From RPQK01 sp041946865 (lineage in GTDB: Bacteria; Acidobacteriota; UBA6911; RPQK01): DNA of 27,885 nt. This document shows, one piece after another, positions 16,603 through 23,742 of the stretch. A program made the position numbers and the translations under genes. The stretch lies in NCBI GenBank assembly GCA_041946865.1, contig JBHGBF010000065.1:1-27885 (forward strand), in the 5' to 3' direction. Each line of letters begins with the position of its first letter. The stretch's first letter is position 1. The notes under the pieces were generated by a model, which saw only the letters and a program-made list of their open reading frames with translations, searched no databases and was not told the origin of the DNA.

Positions 16603-16606
16603 AGGA

Positions 16607-16618
16607 GCAATCGGTTGC
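16607..16618 (-). promoter_or_regulatory. LacI-type operator O1 (lacI promoter)
   Basis: On the minus strand this reads GCAACCGATTGC, a LacI-family palindrome with central CG. It begins one base after the -10 box (GATAAT) of the lacI promoter and ends four bases before the lacI ATG. It would cover the transcription start, consistent with autorepression. It shares the pattern CAAMCGNTTGC with O2 and O3. Confidence 0.7.
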
Positions 16619-16619
16619 A

Positions 16620-16649
16620 ATTATCCGCAGTGCGCGCCAAGCCTGTCAA
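16620..16649 (-). promoter_or_regulatory. Sigma-70-type promoter of the lacI operon
   Basis: On the minus strand, TTGACA (16649-16644), an 18-base spacer and GATAAT (16625-16620). The start point would fall near 16613, only about ten bases upstream of the lacI ATG. The layout, including the operator one base downstream, mirrors the receptor promoter on the other strand. Confidence 0.65.
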
Positions 16650-16764
16650 GGGAATTCCGCCGGACCGGCATCTGTCCGGGCTCATCCCCGGTCGGCCGGC
16701 GTTTCATCGAGGCCCTGCCCGGGTGTCCGCTTCCCCGGCGCCGCCCTCGACTATTAAAAAAACG

Positions 16765-16794
16765 TTGACAACCGGTTGCGAAAAACAATAGTAT
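16765..16794 (+). promoter_or_regulatory. Sigma-70-type promoter of the TonB-dependent receptor
   Basis: Perfect -35 TTGACA (16765-16770), an 18-base spacer, and -10 TAGTAT (16789-16794). The predicted start near 16801 leaves a leader of about 26 bases containing AGGAGGTGA (16812-16820) six bases before the ATG. The spacer holds one operator and the start site a second one. Confidence 0.75.
16768..16779 (+). promoter_or_regulatory. LacI-type operator O2 (in promoter spacer)
   Basis: ACAACCGGTTGC, containing the perfect 10-bp palindrome CAACCGGTTG (16769-16778), sits between the -35 and -10 boxes of the receptor promoter and overlaps the last bases of the -35. A bound repressor would block RNA polymerase directly. 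Confidence 0.65.
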
Positions 16795-16795
16795 T

Positions 16796-16807
16796 GCAAA
16801 CGCTTGC
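16796..16807 (+). promoter_or_regulatory. LacI-type operator O3 (receptor start site)
   Basis: GCAAACGCTTGC, flanked by further symmetry (TTGCAA on both sides, 16794-16809), begins one base after the -10 box. It covers the predicted transcription start of the receptor gene. It resembles MalR/CcpA-type sites of the LacI family. Centre-to-centre distance from O2 is 28 bases. Confidence 0.75.
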
Positions 16808-16826
16808 AATCAGGAGGTGAACATCC

Positions 16827-19800
16827 ATGCGACTGCGATCTGTAGTTCTGGCTCTTGCCTTGGCGGTGCTCCTGGCTCAGAACGGACCCGCGCTTTTGGC
16901 CCAGGAATCCCGGGCGAGCATCCTCGGCCGCATCAGCGATTCGACCGGCGGGGTGATCCCGGGTGCGGAAATCAAGGCGACCAATCTCATGACCGGAACC
17001 TCTGCCGAGGCGCTTACGAATGATGAGGGAAACTACCAAATCCTCTACCTGGTTCCCGGCAAATACCGAGTGTTGGTCACGATGAGTGGGTTCAAGCAGC
17101 ATATCCGGGAGGACATCGAGTTGCGGGTGGCTGACGCCCTCCGGGTCGACGCCGTCCTGGAAGTGGGTGAAGTCTCGGAAACAATCGTGGTCAGCGGGCA
17201 GACGGCGGTGCTCGAGTCCACGTCGGCTTCACTCGGCCAGGTGCTCGATGCGCGCCGGATGCAGGAGCTGCCGATCCGTGATGGTTCGCCCGTCGAGCTG
17301 GTGGGTCTGGCCGCCGGTGTGGTGAACACCACGGATCTGCGGCTGCGTAAACCCGCCTTTAACAACGGTCTTTCGCAGATCGCCACGGACGGCGCGGCGC
17401 AGTATGCCAACGAGTTTGCGATCGATGGCGTGCCGAACACCGCCAACAACCGCGTGGCCTACAGCCCTCCCGCTTCCGCAGTCGGCGAGTTTCGTGTTCA
17501 GACCAGCACTTATGACGCCGGTCTCGGTCACACGATTGGTGCGGTCGTCAACATGATCAGCTCGAGCGGAACCAATGACTTCCACGGCGAGGGTCATGAA
17601 TGGATTCGAAACTCGGCGCTCGACGCGAACAGCTTTTTTGACAATGCCGCCGGCAACAAAAAGAAGGTATACCAGGACAACCGCTTCGGGTTTTCAATGG
17701 GCGGGCCGGTCCTGATCCCTGGGCTGTATAACGGCAAGAACCGGACCTTCTGGTTTTTCACGTTTGAAGCGAACCCGTTTGAAGTTCCCCGGTCGCAGGT
17801 TCTGACGATTCCGACCGCCAGGCAGCTGGCAGGCGACTTTTCGGACCTCCTGACGCTCGGCTCGAATTACCAGATCTACGACCCGGCCACGACCCGGCCG
17901 GCTGCCGAAAGCGGCCGGTTCCAGCGCGACCCGCTCGCCGGCAACCTCATCCCCCCGGACCGGATCAGTCCGGTGGCCAAGAAGATCATGGCTTACTGGC
18001 CGCAGCCGAACCTGCCGGGGACAAGCGACGGGGGCAGCAACTACCAGGTGCCGGACCTCGTCGACATTGAGACTTACCGGATTTACTCGGGGAGGGTCGA
18101 TCACAATATCTCCGACCGCCATCGCCTCTATTTCCGCTTCAGCTTCGACTATTGGGAGGAGGAGAAGCGGCACTGGTACCACAACATCGCGAACGGCATC
18201 TTTCTCAACCGCAACAACCGGCTCGGGACCATCGACGATGTCTACGTCTTTTCTCCCAGCCTGGTGTTGAACGTCCGTTACGGTTATACCCGCCAGCTGT
18301 TTCCCCAACGGCGGCGCAGCAGCGGTCTGGATCTGAAATCGCTCGGGTTCTCCGACTCGCTCGTCAGCCTGGTACCACCCGGAAAGGGCGTTTTCCCGCG
18401 CATCACGTTTGCCACTTATTCGGGCGGTTTCGGCGAGTACGAGGGGACGGGTGACGGCCACTTCAACACGGACATCCACTCGATCGGGGGCGCCGTCTCC
18501 TGGCTGAAAGGGAATCACAGCTTGCGGTTCGGCTCCGAAGGCCGCGCTTACCGTGAGAACTCCGGAAACTTTCCGACCGACTACGCTCCGCAGTTCAGTT
18601 TCGGAACGACCTGGACCAACGGTCCCAAGGACAATTCGCCGGCCGCCAAGAGAGGGCAGGACCTGGCTGCCTTCCTGATGGGCTATCTCACGCCGAACGC
18701 CTCGACGTTCATGTCCGTAAGCTCGACCTATGCCGAGCAGAGCACCTGGATGTCTCTTTTCGTCCACGATGACTGGAAAATAAGCCGGAGACTGACGCTC
18801 AATCTGGGCCTGCGCTATGAGCTCGACAATTCGACCACCGAGCGCTTTGACCGCATGACCAGCGGTTTCGACTTCAACACGGCGCTGCCGATCGAGGCCG
18901 AGGTGCGCGCCGCATACGCGACCAAACCGATTGCCGAGATTCCGGCCGATCAGTTCCGGGTGCGCGGCGGACTGCTCTTTGCGGGAGTCAACGGACGAGG
19001 CCGGGGGCTCTGGGAGCGCGACAACCGCAACATCATGCCCCGCATCGGGCTGGCTTACCAACTCGACAGCCGCACGGTCCTGCGAGCCGGGTACGGGATC
19101 TTCTTTGACACGCTGGGTGTCAACCGGGTGGATGCCAATCAGAACGGGTACTCACGGCGGACCCTGATCGTGCCTTCGCTCGACAACGGCCAGACGTTTG
19201 TGGCCACTTTTGCCAACCCGCTGCCCAACGGTCTGCTGCAGCCCTTTGGCAATTCGCTGGGTCTCATGACCGACGTCGGGGACGCCGTCAATTTCGGCTA
19301 CGCCAATCCTCGCAATCCCTATGCCAGCCGCTGGTCGCTCGGCATCCAGCGCGAGCTGCCGGGGCACGTGGTGGTTGAAGCGTCGTATGTCGGCAACCGG
19401 GGTGTGGCCCTGCCCGTTACCCGGAACTTCAACGCTGTGCCTGGAAGCTACCTTTCCACAAAGCCCACCCGCGACAACGAAACCAACAGCTTCCTCACTT
19501 CGGCCGTGTCGAATCCGTTTTACCCGCTCCTGCCGGGCACTACCCTGGCCGGCAAAACGGTCCAGCGCCAGCAGCTGCTGCGGCCGTATCCGCAGTTTGG
19601 CGCTATTAACGCCGTCACGACCGCGGGCGCGTCCTGGTTTCATTCGCTCCAGACCCGCCTGGAGAGGCGGATGGCCAACGGCTTCACGGTCTCCGGAGCG
19701 TACACTTTCGGCAAGTCGATGGAAGCCACCTCCTACCTGAACGACAGCGACTGGTTCCTGGAACACGTCATCTCTGCCAATGATCGCACCCATGTCTTAA

Positions 19801-20318
19801 GCGCCAGCGGGATCTACGAGCTGCCCTTCGGACGCGGAAGGCTCCTCGGCAGCCAATGGCATCCGGTGTTGAATCATGCCTTCGGCGGGTGGCAGATCTC
19901 GGCGATCTGCCGCAGCCAGAGCGGCGCTCCGCTTCAGTTCGGTAACTTCATTCTGAAGACCTCCCTCGACGACGTGGTGCTCCCCAAGGATCAACGGACC
20001 GTCGGCCGGTGGTTCAATACCGATGCCTTCGAGAAGGACCCGAACAAACAGCTTGTATCGAATCGGCGGGTCTTGTCGACGCGCTTCGCGGGGATTCGGG
20101 CGCCCGGTTACATCCTGTGGGACGTATCCGCGCTGAAGAACATCGCGATCACCGAGGAGGTCACGCTGCAGCTGCGCATCGAGGCGTATAACGCCTTCAA
20201 CCGGGCCAACTTCCAGGCTCCGGCGACGGGGACGGCGACGAGCTCGACCTTTGGCGCCATCACCGCGCAGAACGGACTTGCCCGGCAGTTCCAACTGGCG
20301 GCGAGAGTGATGTTCTGA
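16827..20318 (+). CDS. TonB-dependent receptor (Oar-like) with carboxypeptidase-regulatory-like N-domain
   Basis: 1163 residues. A signal peptide (cleavage near ALLA-QE, residue 27) leads to an N-terminal CarboxypepD_reg-like beta-sandwich (about 30-110), then the plug domain (about 115-240, GEVSETIVVSGQ and LPIRDGSPVELVGLAAGV), then a long outer-membrane beta-barrel ending in aromatic FQLAARVMF, the normal C-terminal signature for barrel assembly. Such receptors import large substrates, typically glycans in Acidobacteriota and Bacteroidota, with energy from TonB-ExbBD. A strong Shine-Dalgarno and two LacI-type operators stand upstream, so it is probably induced with the divergent lacI operon. 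No SusD-type lipoprotein follows. The substrate is likely a carbohydrate, judged from the neighbours only. Confidence 0.92.
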   Translation: MRLRSVVLALALAVLLAQNGPALLAQESRASILGRISDSTGGVIPGAEIKATNLMTGTSAEALTNDEGNYQILYLVPGKYRVLVTMSGFKQHIREDIELRVADALRVDAVLEVGEVSETIVVSGQTAVLESTSASLGQVLDARRMQELPIRDGSPVELVGLAAGVVNTTDLRLRKPAFNNGLSQIATDGAAQYANEFAIDGVPNTANNRVAYSPPASAVGEFRVQTSTYDAGLGHTIGAVVNMISSSGTNDFHGEGHEWIRNSALDANSFFDNAAGNKKKVYQDNRFGFSMGGPVLIPGLYNGKNRTFWFFTFEANPFEVPRSQVLTIPTARQLAGDFSDLLTLGSNYQIYDPATTRPAAESGRFQRDPLAGNLIPPDRISPVAKKIMAYWPQPNLPGTSDGGSNYQVPDLVDIETYRIYSGRVDHNISDRHRLYFRFSFDYWEEEKRHWYHNIANGIFLNRNNRLGTIDDVYVFSPSLVLNVRYGYTRQLFPQRRRSSGLDLKSLGFSDSLVSLVPPGKGVFPRITFATYSGGFGEYEGTGDGHFNTDIHSIGGAVSWLKGNHSLRFGSEGRAYRENSGNFPTDYAPQFSFGTTWTNGPKDNSPAAKRGQDLAAFLMGYLTPNASTFMSVSSTYAEQSTWMSLFVHDDWKISRRLTLNLGLRYELDNSTTERFDRMTSGFDFNTALPIEAEVRAAYATKPIAEIPADQFRVRGGLLFAGVNGRGRGLWERDNRNIMPRIGLAYQLDSRTVLRAGYGIFFDTLGVNRVDANQNGYSRRTLIVPSLDNGQTFVATFANPLPNGLLQPFGNSLGLMTDVGDAVNFGYANPRNPYASRWSLGIQRELPGHVVVEASYVGNRGVALPVTRNFNAVPGSYLSTKPTRDNETNSFLTSAVSNPFYPLLPGTTLAGKTVQRQQLLRPYPQFGAINAVTTAGASWFHSLQTRLERRMANGFTVSGAYTFGKSMEATSYLNDSDWFLEHVISANDRTHVLSASGIYELPFGRGRLLGSQWHPVLNHAFGGWQISAICRSQSGAPLQFGNFILKTSLDDVVLPKDQRTVGRWFNTDAFEKDPNKQLVSNRRVLSTRFAGIRAPGYILWDVSALKNIAITEEVTLQLRIEAYNAFNRANFQAPATGTATSSTFGAITAQNGLARQFQLAARVMF

Positions 20319-20334
20319 GGCTCTCCTTTGATTC

Positions 20335-20366
20335 CCGGGGGTGTCGCAAAAAAGCTCCACCCCCGG
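20335..20366. terminator. Hairpin between convergent receptor and PHP genes
   Basis: A perfect 9-bp GC-rich stem, CCGGGGGTG (20335-20343) with CACCCCCGG (20358-20366), closes a 14-base loop containing a run of six A. It lies 17 bases after the receptor stop and 27 bases beyond the PHP stop on the other strand, so it could terminate both. There is no T-run directly after the stem, so strength is uncertain. Confidence 0.55.
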
Positions 20367-20392
20367 CTACGTCCCTTCCACGCCTCCAGCGC

Positions 20393-21163
20393 TCACCGGA
20401 GCCGCGCCAGCAGATCAAAGGCGCGATCGTAATACTGGGTCAAATCGGCTTTGCGATGAGCGTCCGCGGTGACAATGATCGGGATCTTGCGCTGGATCGC
20501 TCCCCGAAGAACCGCCTCTGACGGGTAACACTCCTGACACGGTTTTCCCCAGCCTGACGTATTCAGTTCGAGTGTCATTTGTGCGGCCGCGATCGAGTCG
20601 AGGGCGGCCGCGATTTCCCGACTGAGATCTTGTGTCGACTTGAAGGCGAACTTTTTCACGATGTCCAAATGGCCGGCCACATGAAACGCCCGGGTTTCGG
20701 CCATAGACTTGATCAGCTGCCAGTAGCGGCGATGGATCTCGTCCACTTCCGGCTGCGTTAACGCCTCCCACTGGCCGCTTGATTCGTCCACCGGGAAGCC
20801 TTCGACGAAGTGGACTGAGCCGATCAGATAGTCAAAGGTATAGGGAGCGAGGAGGTCCCGGACGATCTCCGCCTGCCCGGGGAAAAAATCCACCTCCAAG
20901 GCGAGTCGCACCGGAATCGGACAGCTTTCCCGGACCTCCCTGACCTCCTCCACGTACCGGCTCAGCGATTCAGGCCGTATCGACCAGATGACCGGACCAG
21001 GGAGGGGCGGGGCCAGAACGAGATGGTCGCTGAAGCCGATTTCCGCGAGGTTGTGCCAGCGAGTGGCCGCGGCCAGGGCTTGGATGGAGTCCACCCCGTC
21101 GCTCCAACTGCTGTGGACATGATAAGAAGTCAGGGTTGTGCACTCTGGGCTGTTCCGGATCAC
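20393..21163 (-). CDS. PHP-domain phosphoesterase (histidinol-phosphatase-like)
   Basis: 256 residues. The trinuclear metal site of the PHP superfamily is intact: YHVHSSWSDG (H15, H17), GFSDH, an acidic strand LEVDFFPG, GSVHFVEG, HVAGHLDIVKKF and the C-terminal VTADAHRKADL. Members of this shape are HisK-type histidinol-phosphate phosphatases or related phosphoesterases in the cytoplasm. No histidine-biosynthesis gene is nearby, so the true substrate is open. Translation starts at a GTG (21163), four codons before the first conserved region would begin to suffer. It is divergent from the SDR gene; the -10 of that gene (TATACT, 21173-21178) lies just upstream. Confidence 0.85.
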   Translation of the reverse strand: MIRNSPECTTLTSYHVHSSWSDGVDSIQALAAATRWHNLAEIGFSDHLVLAPPLPGPVIWSIRPESLSRYVEEVREVRESCPIPVRLALEVDFFPGQAEIVRDLLAPYTFDYLIGSVHFVEGFPVDESSGQWEALTQPEVDEIHRRYWQLIKSMAETRAFHVAGHLDIVKKFAFKSTQDLSREIAAALDSIAAAQMTLELNTSGWGKPCQECYPSEAVLRGAIQRKIPIIVTADAHRKADLTQYYDRAFDLLARLR

Positions 21164-21205
21164 ACACTCTACTATACTGAAAGCCAGTCAAGCGGAGATA
21201 GCAGG

Positions 21206-22027
21206 ATGGAACGCGCAAGACCGGTGGCACTTATTACAGGCGCTTCGAGCGGAATTGGGGCCGCTTTTGCCCGGGAGTTGGCGGCCCGAGGCTACGATCT
21301 GATCCTCGTGGCGCGCCGACGCGAGCGACTCGAGGAGTTGGCCCGCGAGCTGGTGACGGAGCGGAGAATTGGCGTCCAGACGGTCGTGGCCGACCTGACT
21401 CGCGATTCGGACGTCAAGTCGGTCGCCGAGCGGCTGTGTGCCGAGGACCGGCTGGAAATGCTGGTTAATAACGCCGGCTTTGGCACCACCGGTTTCTTCT
21501 TCGAAGCCGATTCCCAGGGCCAGGAAAACATGCACCGCCTGCATGTCCTCGCGCCCGTGGTCCTGACCCGCGCAGCACTTGGGCCGATGGTCAGGCGCAA
21601 TCGCGGGGCGATCGTTAACGTCTCGTCCGTGGCTGCTTTCATTCCAAGCGGCGCGAACGTGAGCTACAACTCGACCAAGGCCTGGATGAATGTCTTCACC
21701 GAAAGCATTGATCTCGAGTTGCGGGCCATCAACTCCCGGGTGCGGGTCCAGGCGCTTTGTCCGGGGTTTACCGAGACCGAGTTTCACGAAAAGCTCGGCA
21801 TCGATCGCAGCCGGATCTTCCCGAAGAGCGGGTTCTGGATGCCGGCCGCCAAGGTCGTCCGCGATTCGCTCGCCGGGTTGGAGAAGAACGACTGGCTGGT
21901 CGTTCCCGGGTGGCGCTATAAGCTGCTGGTCTTCGGGTTGCGTCACATGCCCCGCTTTGTCCGAGAGCAGGCCGCCCTGGTCTACTCCCGCAAAGCCCGC
22001 GGCTACGCCGCCAGACCGAAAGGCTGA
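21206..22027 (+). CDS. SDR-family NAD(P)-dependent oxidoreductase (DltE-like)
   Basis: 273 residues. Cofactor motif TGASSGIG (about 11-18), NNAGFG, catalytic serine in VNVSSVAA and YNSTK for Tyr/Lys. The C-terminal region (CPGFTETEFHEKLG) matches the DltE/SDR group of ketoreductases acting on acyl or lipid-type substrates; the specific reaction is unknown. The ATG at 21206 has GGAG eight bases before it, and a -10-like TATACT at 21173-21178. The longer in-frame opening to 21023 is antisense to the PHP gene and is rejected. The TGA stop is the first three bases of an 8-bp tandem repeat. Confidence 0.85.
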   Translation: MERARPVALITGASSGIGAAFARELAARGYDLILVARRRERLEELARELVTERRIGVQTVVADLTRDSDVKSVAERLCAEDRLEMLVNNAGFGTTGFFFEADSQGQENMHRLHVLAPVVLTRAALGPMVRRNRGAIVNVSSVAAFIPSGANVSYNSTKAWMNVFTESIDLELRAINSRVRVQALCPGFTETEFHEKLGIDRSRIFPKSGFWMPAAKVVRDSLAGLEKNDWLVVPGWRYKLLVFGLRHMPRFVREQAALVYSRKARGYAARPKG

Positions 22028-22070
22028 CAAGGTGACAGGGTGACAAGGTGACAAGGTGACAAGGTGACAT
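22025..22070 (+). repeat. 8-bp tandem repeat (TGACAAGG)n, array 2
   Basis: Five full units (22025, 22033, 22041, 22049, 22057) and a partial sixth, TGACAT, follow directly from the SDR reading frame. Unit two is TGACAGGG, the rest TGACAAGG. The first TGA is the SDR stop codon. Same family as the arrays at 11214 and 23551. Confidence 0.85.
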
Positions 22071-22094
22071 CTGCTTATCCGGTTGTTTCAGCAC

Positions 22095-22147
22095 GCCACA
22101 CAATATGTTGTGGCTGAAGATCGCGTCCTGGAGGTCCGTTAGGACCC
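22095..22147. repeat. Hairpin plus palindromic repeat, copy 2
   Basis: GCCACA (22095-22100) can pair with TGTGGC (22109-22114) around an 8-base loop, a possible weak terminator between the convergent SDR and rmuC genes. Further on, 22130-22147 is the exact reverse complement of 51-68. Its core GGTCC-GTTA-GGACC (22133-22146) folds into a 5-bp hairpin. No gene is present in 22071-22183. Confidence 0.55.
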
Positions 22148-22183
22148 TTGTTTGTGTGCCGGCAGATGCCGACCGAAGGCGGA

Positions 22184-23518
22184 TCAGCTGGCGGCGGGCT
22201 TAACTTCCAGATCGTCGAGATTGTTCAAGGCGGCGGGATCGGGTGAGCTTGCCGCAATCGCGGGCGCGTCCCCGGCGGGCAGATCCTGCACTTTGCGGAG
22301 ATGTCTTTCGAGCACCCGGGAACGGGTGGCCGCCTGCTCCACCGTGCTGCTGGCTTCCTGGAGCTTTTTCTGCACTTTATCGAGCACGCCTCCGAATTTG
22401 GCGAATTCGGTCTTGACGGCCCCCAGCACGGCCCACACTTCGCTCGAGCGCTTCTCGATCGCCAGTGTGCGAAAGCCCATCTGCAGGCTGTTCAGGATGG
22501 CGCCCAGCGTAGTCGGGCCCATGATTGACACCCGGCATTCCCGCTGGAGGCTCTCGAAAAGTCCCGGACGCCGCAGGACTTCGGCAAACAGGCCCTCGGT
22601 GGGGAGAAACATGACCGCAAAATCGGTCGTATGAGGCGGATTAATGTACTTGTCCTGGATCTTTCGCGCTTCGGCCCGGATGCGCACTTCGAGCGCGCGA
22701 GCCGCCTCCTCGACCTCGGCGATACTTCCGCTTTCCTGCGCTTCGAGGAGTCTCTGGTAGTCCTCCTGGGGAAACTTGGCGTCGATGGGAAGCCACACCT
22801 GTCCGCGTTCGGGGTCACGGCCGGGCAGGCGTATCGCAAAATCGACGCGCTCGCTGCTCGTCGGTGACGGCGGGACATTGGCGGCGTACTGCTCGGGCGT
22901 CAGCATCTGATCCAGAAGGTTGGCCAGCTGCACCTCTCCCCAGCCTCCGCGAGTCTTGATGTTCGTCAAAACCCGCTTCAAGTCTCCCACGCCCGACGCC
23001 AGAGTCTGCATTTCACCAAGCCCTTTGTGCACCAGCTCCAGGCGGTCGCTCACCAGCCGGAACGATTCACCGAGTCTCTGCTCCAGCGTGGCATGGAGTT
23101 TTTCGTCGACGGTCGCGCGCATCTGTTCGAGCTTCTGTGAATTGTCCTGCCGCAGCTTCTCGAGCCCGGCTTCCATGGTCTGTCGCATGTCGGCCAGCCG
23201 CCGCTCGTTGGATTCGGTGAGGTACGCCAGGTTGGCGGCGAACAGATCGAGCTGACTCTTTTGGGCATTGGCCGAATCGGCCATGCGCGACGAGACGGTC
23301 TGGCCGAACTCGCTGAACCGGGCGGCCATTTCCTCCCGAGCCTGGCGGGCCGCCACGGCCGCCTGTTCCCGGCTTCGAGCGAATTCCTCACGGACCAGAC
23401 GCTCAGTGCGCTCCTGGCTCTTTTCGATCCCGTCTTGAGTACCCCGGCGCGAGGCTACCGCAACGACGAGATTCACGAGCATCAGCACCACTAATACGAT
23501 GAGCAGGGCTTCCACCAT
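22184..23518 (-). CDS. rmuC: DNA recombination protein RmuC
   Basis: 444 residues. An N-terminal membrane anchor (residues 1-23, LLIVLVVLMLVNLVVAV) is followed by a long coiled coil (about 30-180). Then comes the RmuC domain with its characteristic blocks: KTRGGWGEVQLANLLDQML, the VDFAIRLPG strand, LPIDAKFP, DFAVMFLPTEGLFAEV and SIMGPTTLGAILNSLQMGFR. RmuC proteins have a PD-(D/E)XK-like nuclease core; in E. coli loss of rmuC raises the frequency of inversions at short inverted repeats. The start at 23518 places the anchor at the very N-terminus. It is divergent from the glutamate dehydrogenase, with a dispersed repeat just upstream of the start. Confidence 0.95.
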   Translation of the reverse strand: MVEALLIVLVVLMLVNLVVAVASRRGTQDGIEKSQERTERLVREEFARSREQAAVAARQAREEMAARFSEFGQTVSSRMADSANAQKSQLDLFAANLAYLTESNERRLADMRQTMEAGLEKLRQDNSQKLEQMRATVDEKLHATLEQRLGESFRLVSDRLELVHKGLGEMQTLASGVGDLKRVLTNIKTRGGWGEVQLANLLDQMLTPEQYAANVPPSPTSSERVDFAIRLPGRDPERGQVWLPIDAKFPQEDYQRLLEAQESGSIAEVEEAARALEVRIRAEARKIQDKYINPPHTTDFAVMFLPTEGLFAEVLRRPGLFESLQRECRVSIMGPTTLGAILNSLQMGFRTLAIEKRSSEVWAVLGAVKTEFAKFGGVLDKVQKKLQEASSTVEQAATRSRVLERHLRKVQDLPAGDAPAIAASSPDPAALNNLDDLEVKPAAS

Positions 23519-23547
23519 TGGATTTGCCGGCCAGTATAGGCCGACGA

Positions 23548-23636
23548 GGTGACAAGGTGAATCGCTCCTCGGCAGGTCGAAACCGTCTTACCCTGCTTTT
23601 CCTTCATCCTTCATCCTTCGTCCTTTCCGGCTCCTG
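23548..23636 (+). repeat. Interspersed ~85-bp module, copy B
   Basis: Nearly identical to 11244-11325, with one additional CATCCTT heptamer and a few substitutions. It begins with one unit of the 8-bp repeat (TGACAAGG from 23550) and lies in the intergenic region between the rmuC start and the glutamate dehydrogenase. Its presence between divergent starts here, but between convergent ends at copy A, argues against a fixed terminator role. Confidence 0.8.
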
Positions 23637-23640
23637 GGTC

Positions 23641-23742
23641 GAAACCGTTAATTATATATGTTGCAATCATTATTCTTTTCTGGAATAAGTGTGCTGCCCT
23701 GAAGTCGGACCGAAAATTACCAAAAAGGGAGAGCACTTCTCT
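23641..23742 (+). promoter_or_regulatory. AT-rich leader/promoter region of glutamate dehydrogenase
   Basis: Bases 23648-23690 are strikingly AT-rich compared with the rest of the window. TTGCAA (23661-23666) with AATAAG (23684-23689) at a 17-base spacer is one possible -35/-10 pair, though both boxes are imperfect. A purine-rich AAGGGAGAG (23725-23733) precedes the ATG at 23743 by nine bases and decides the start over the ATG at 23689. Confidence 0.4.

Noticed and set aside
17694..19061. 455-residue frame antisense to the TonB-dependent receptor
   Set aside because: Composition is Arg/Val/Glu-rich without motifs, and the receptor is unmistakable on the other strand.
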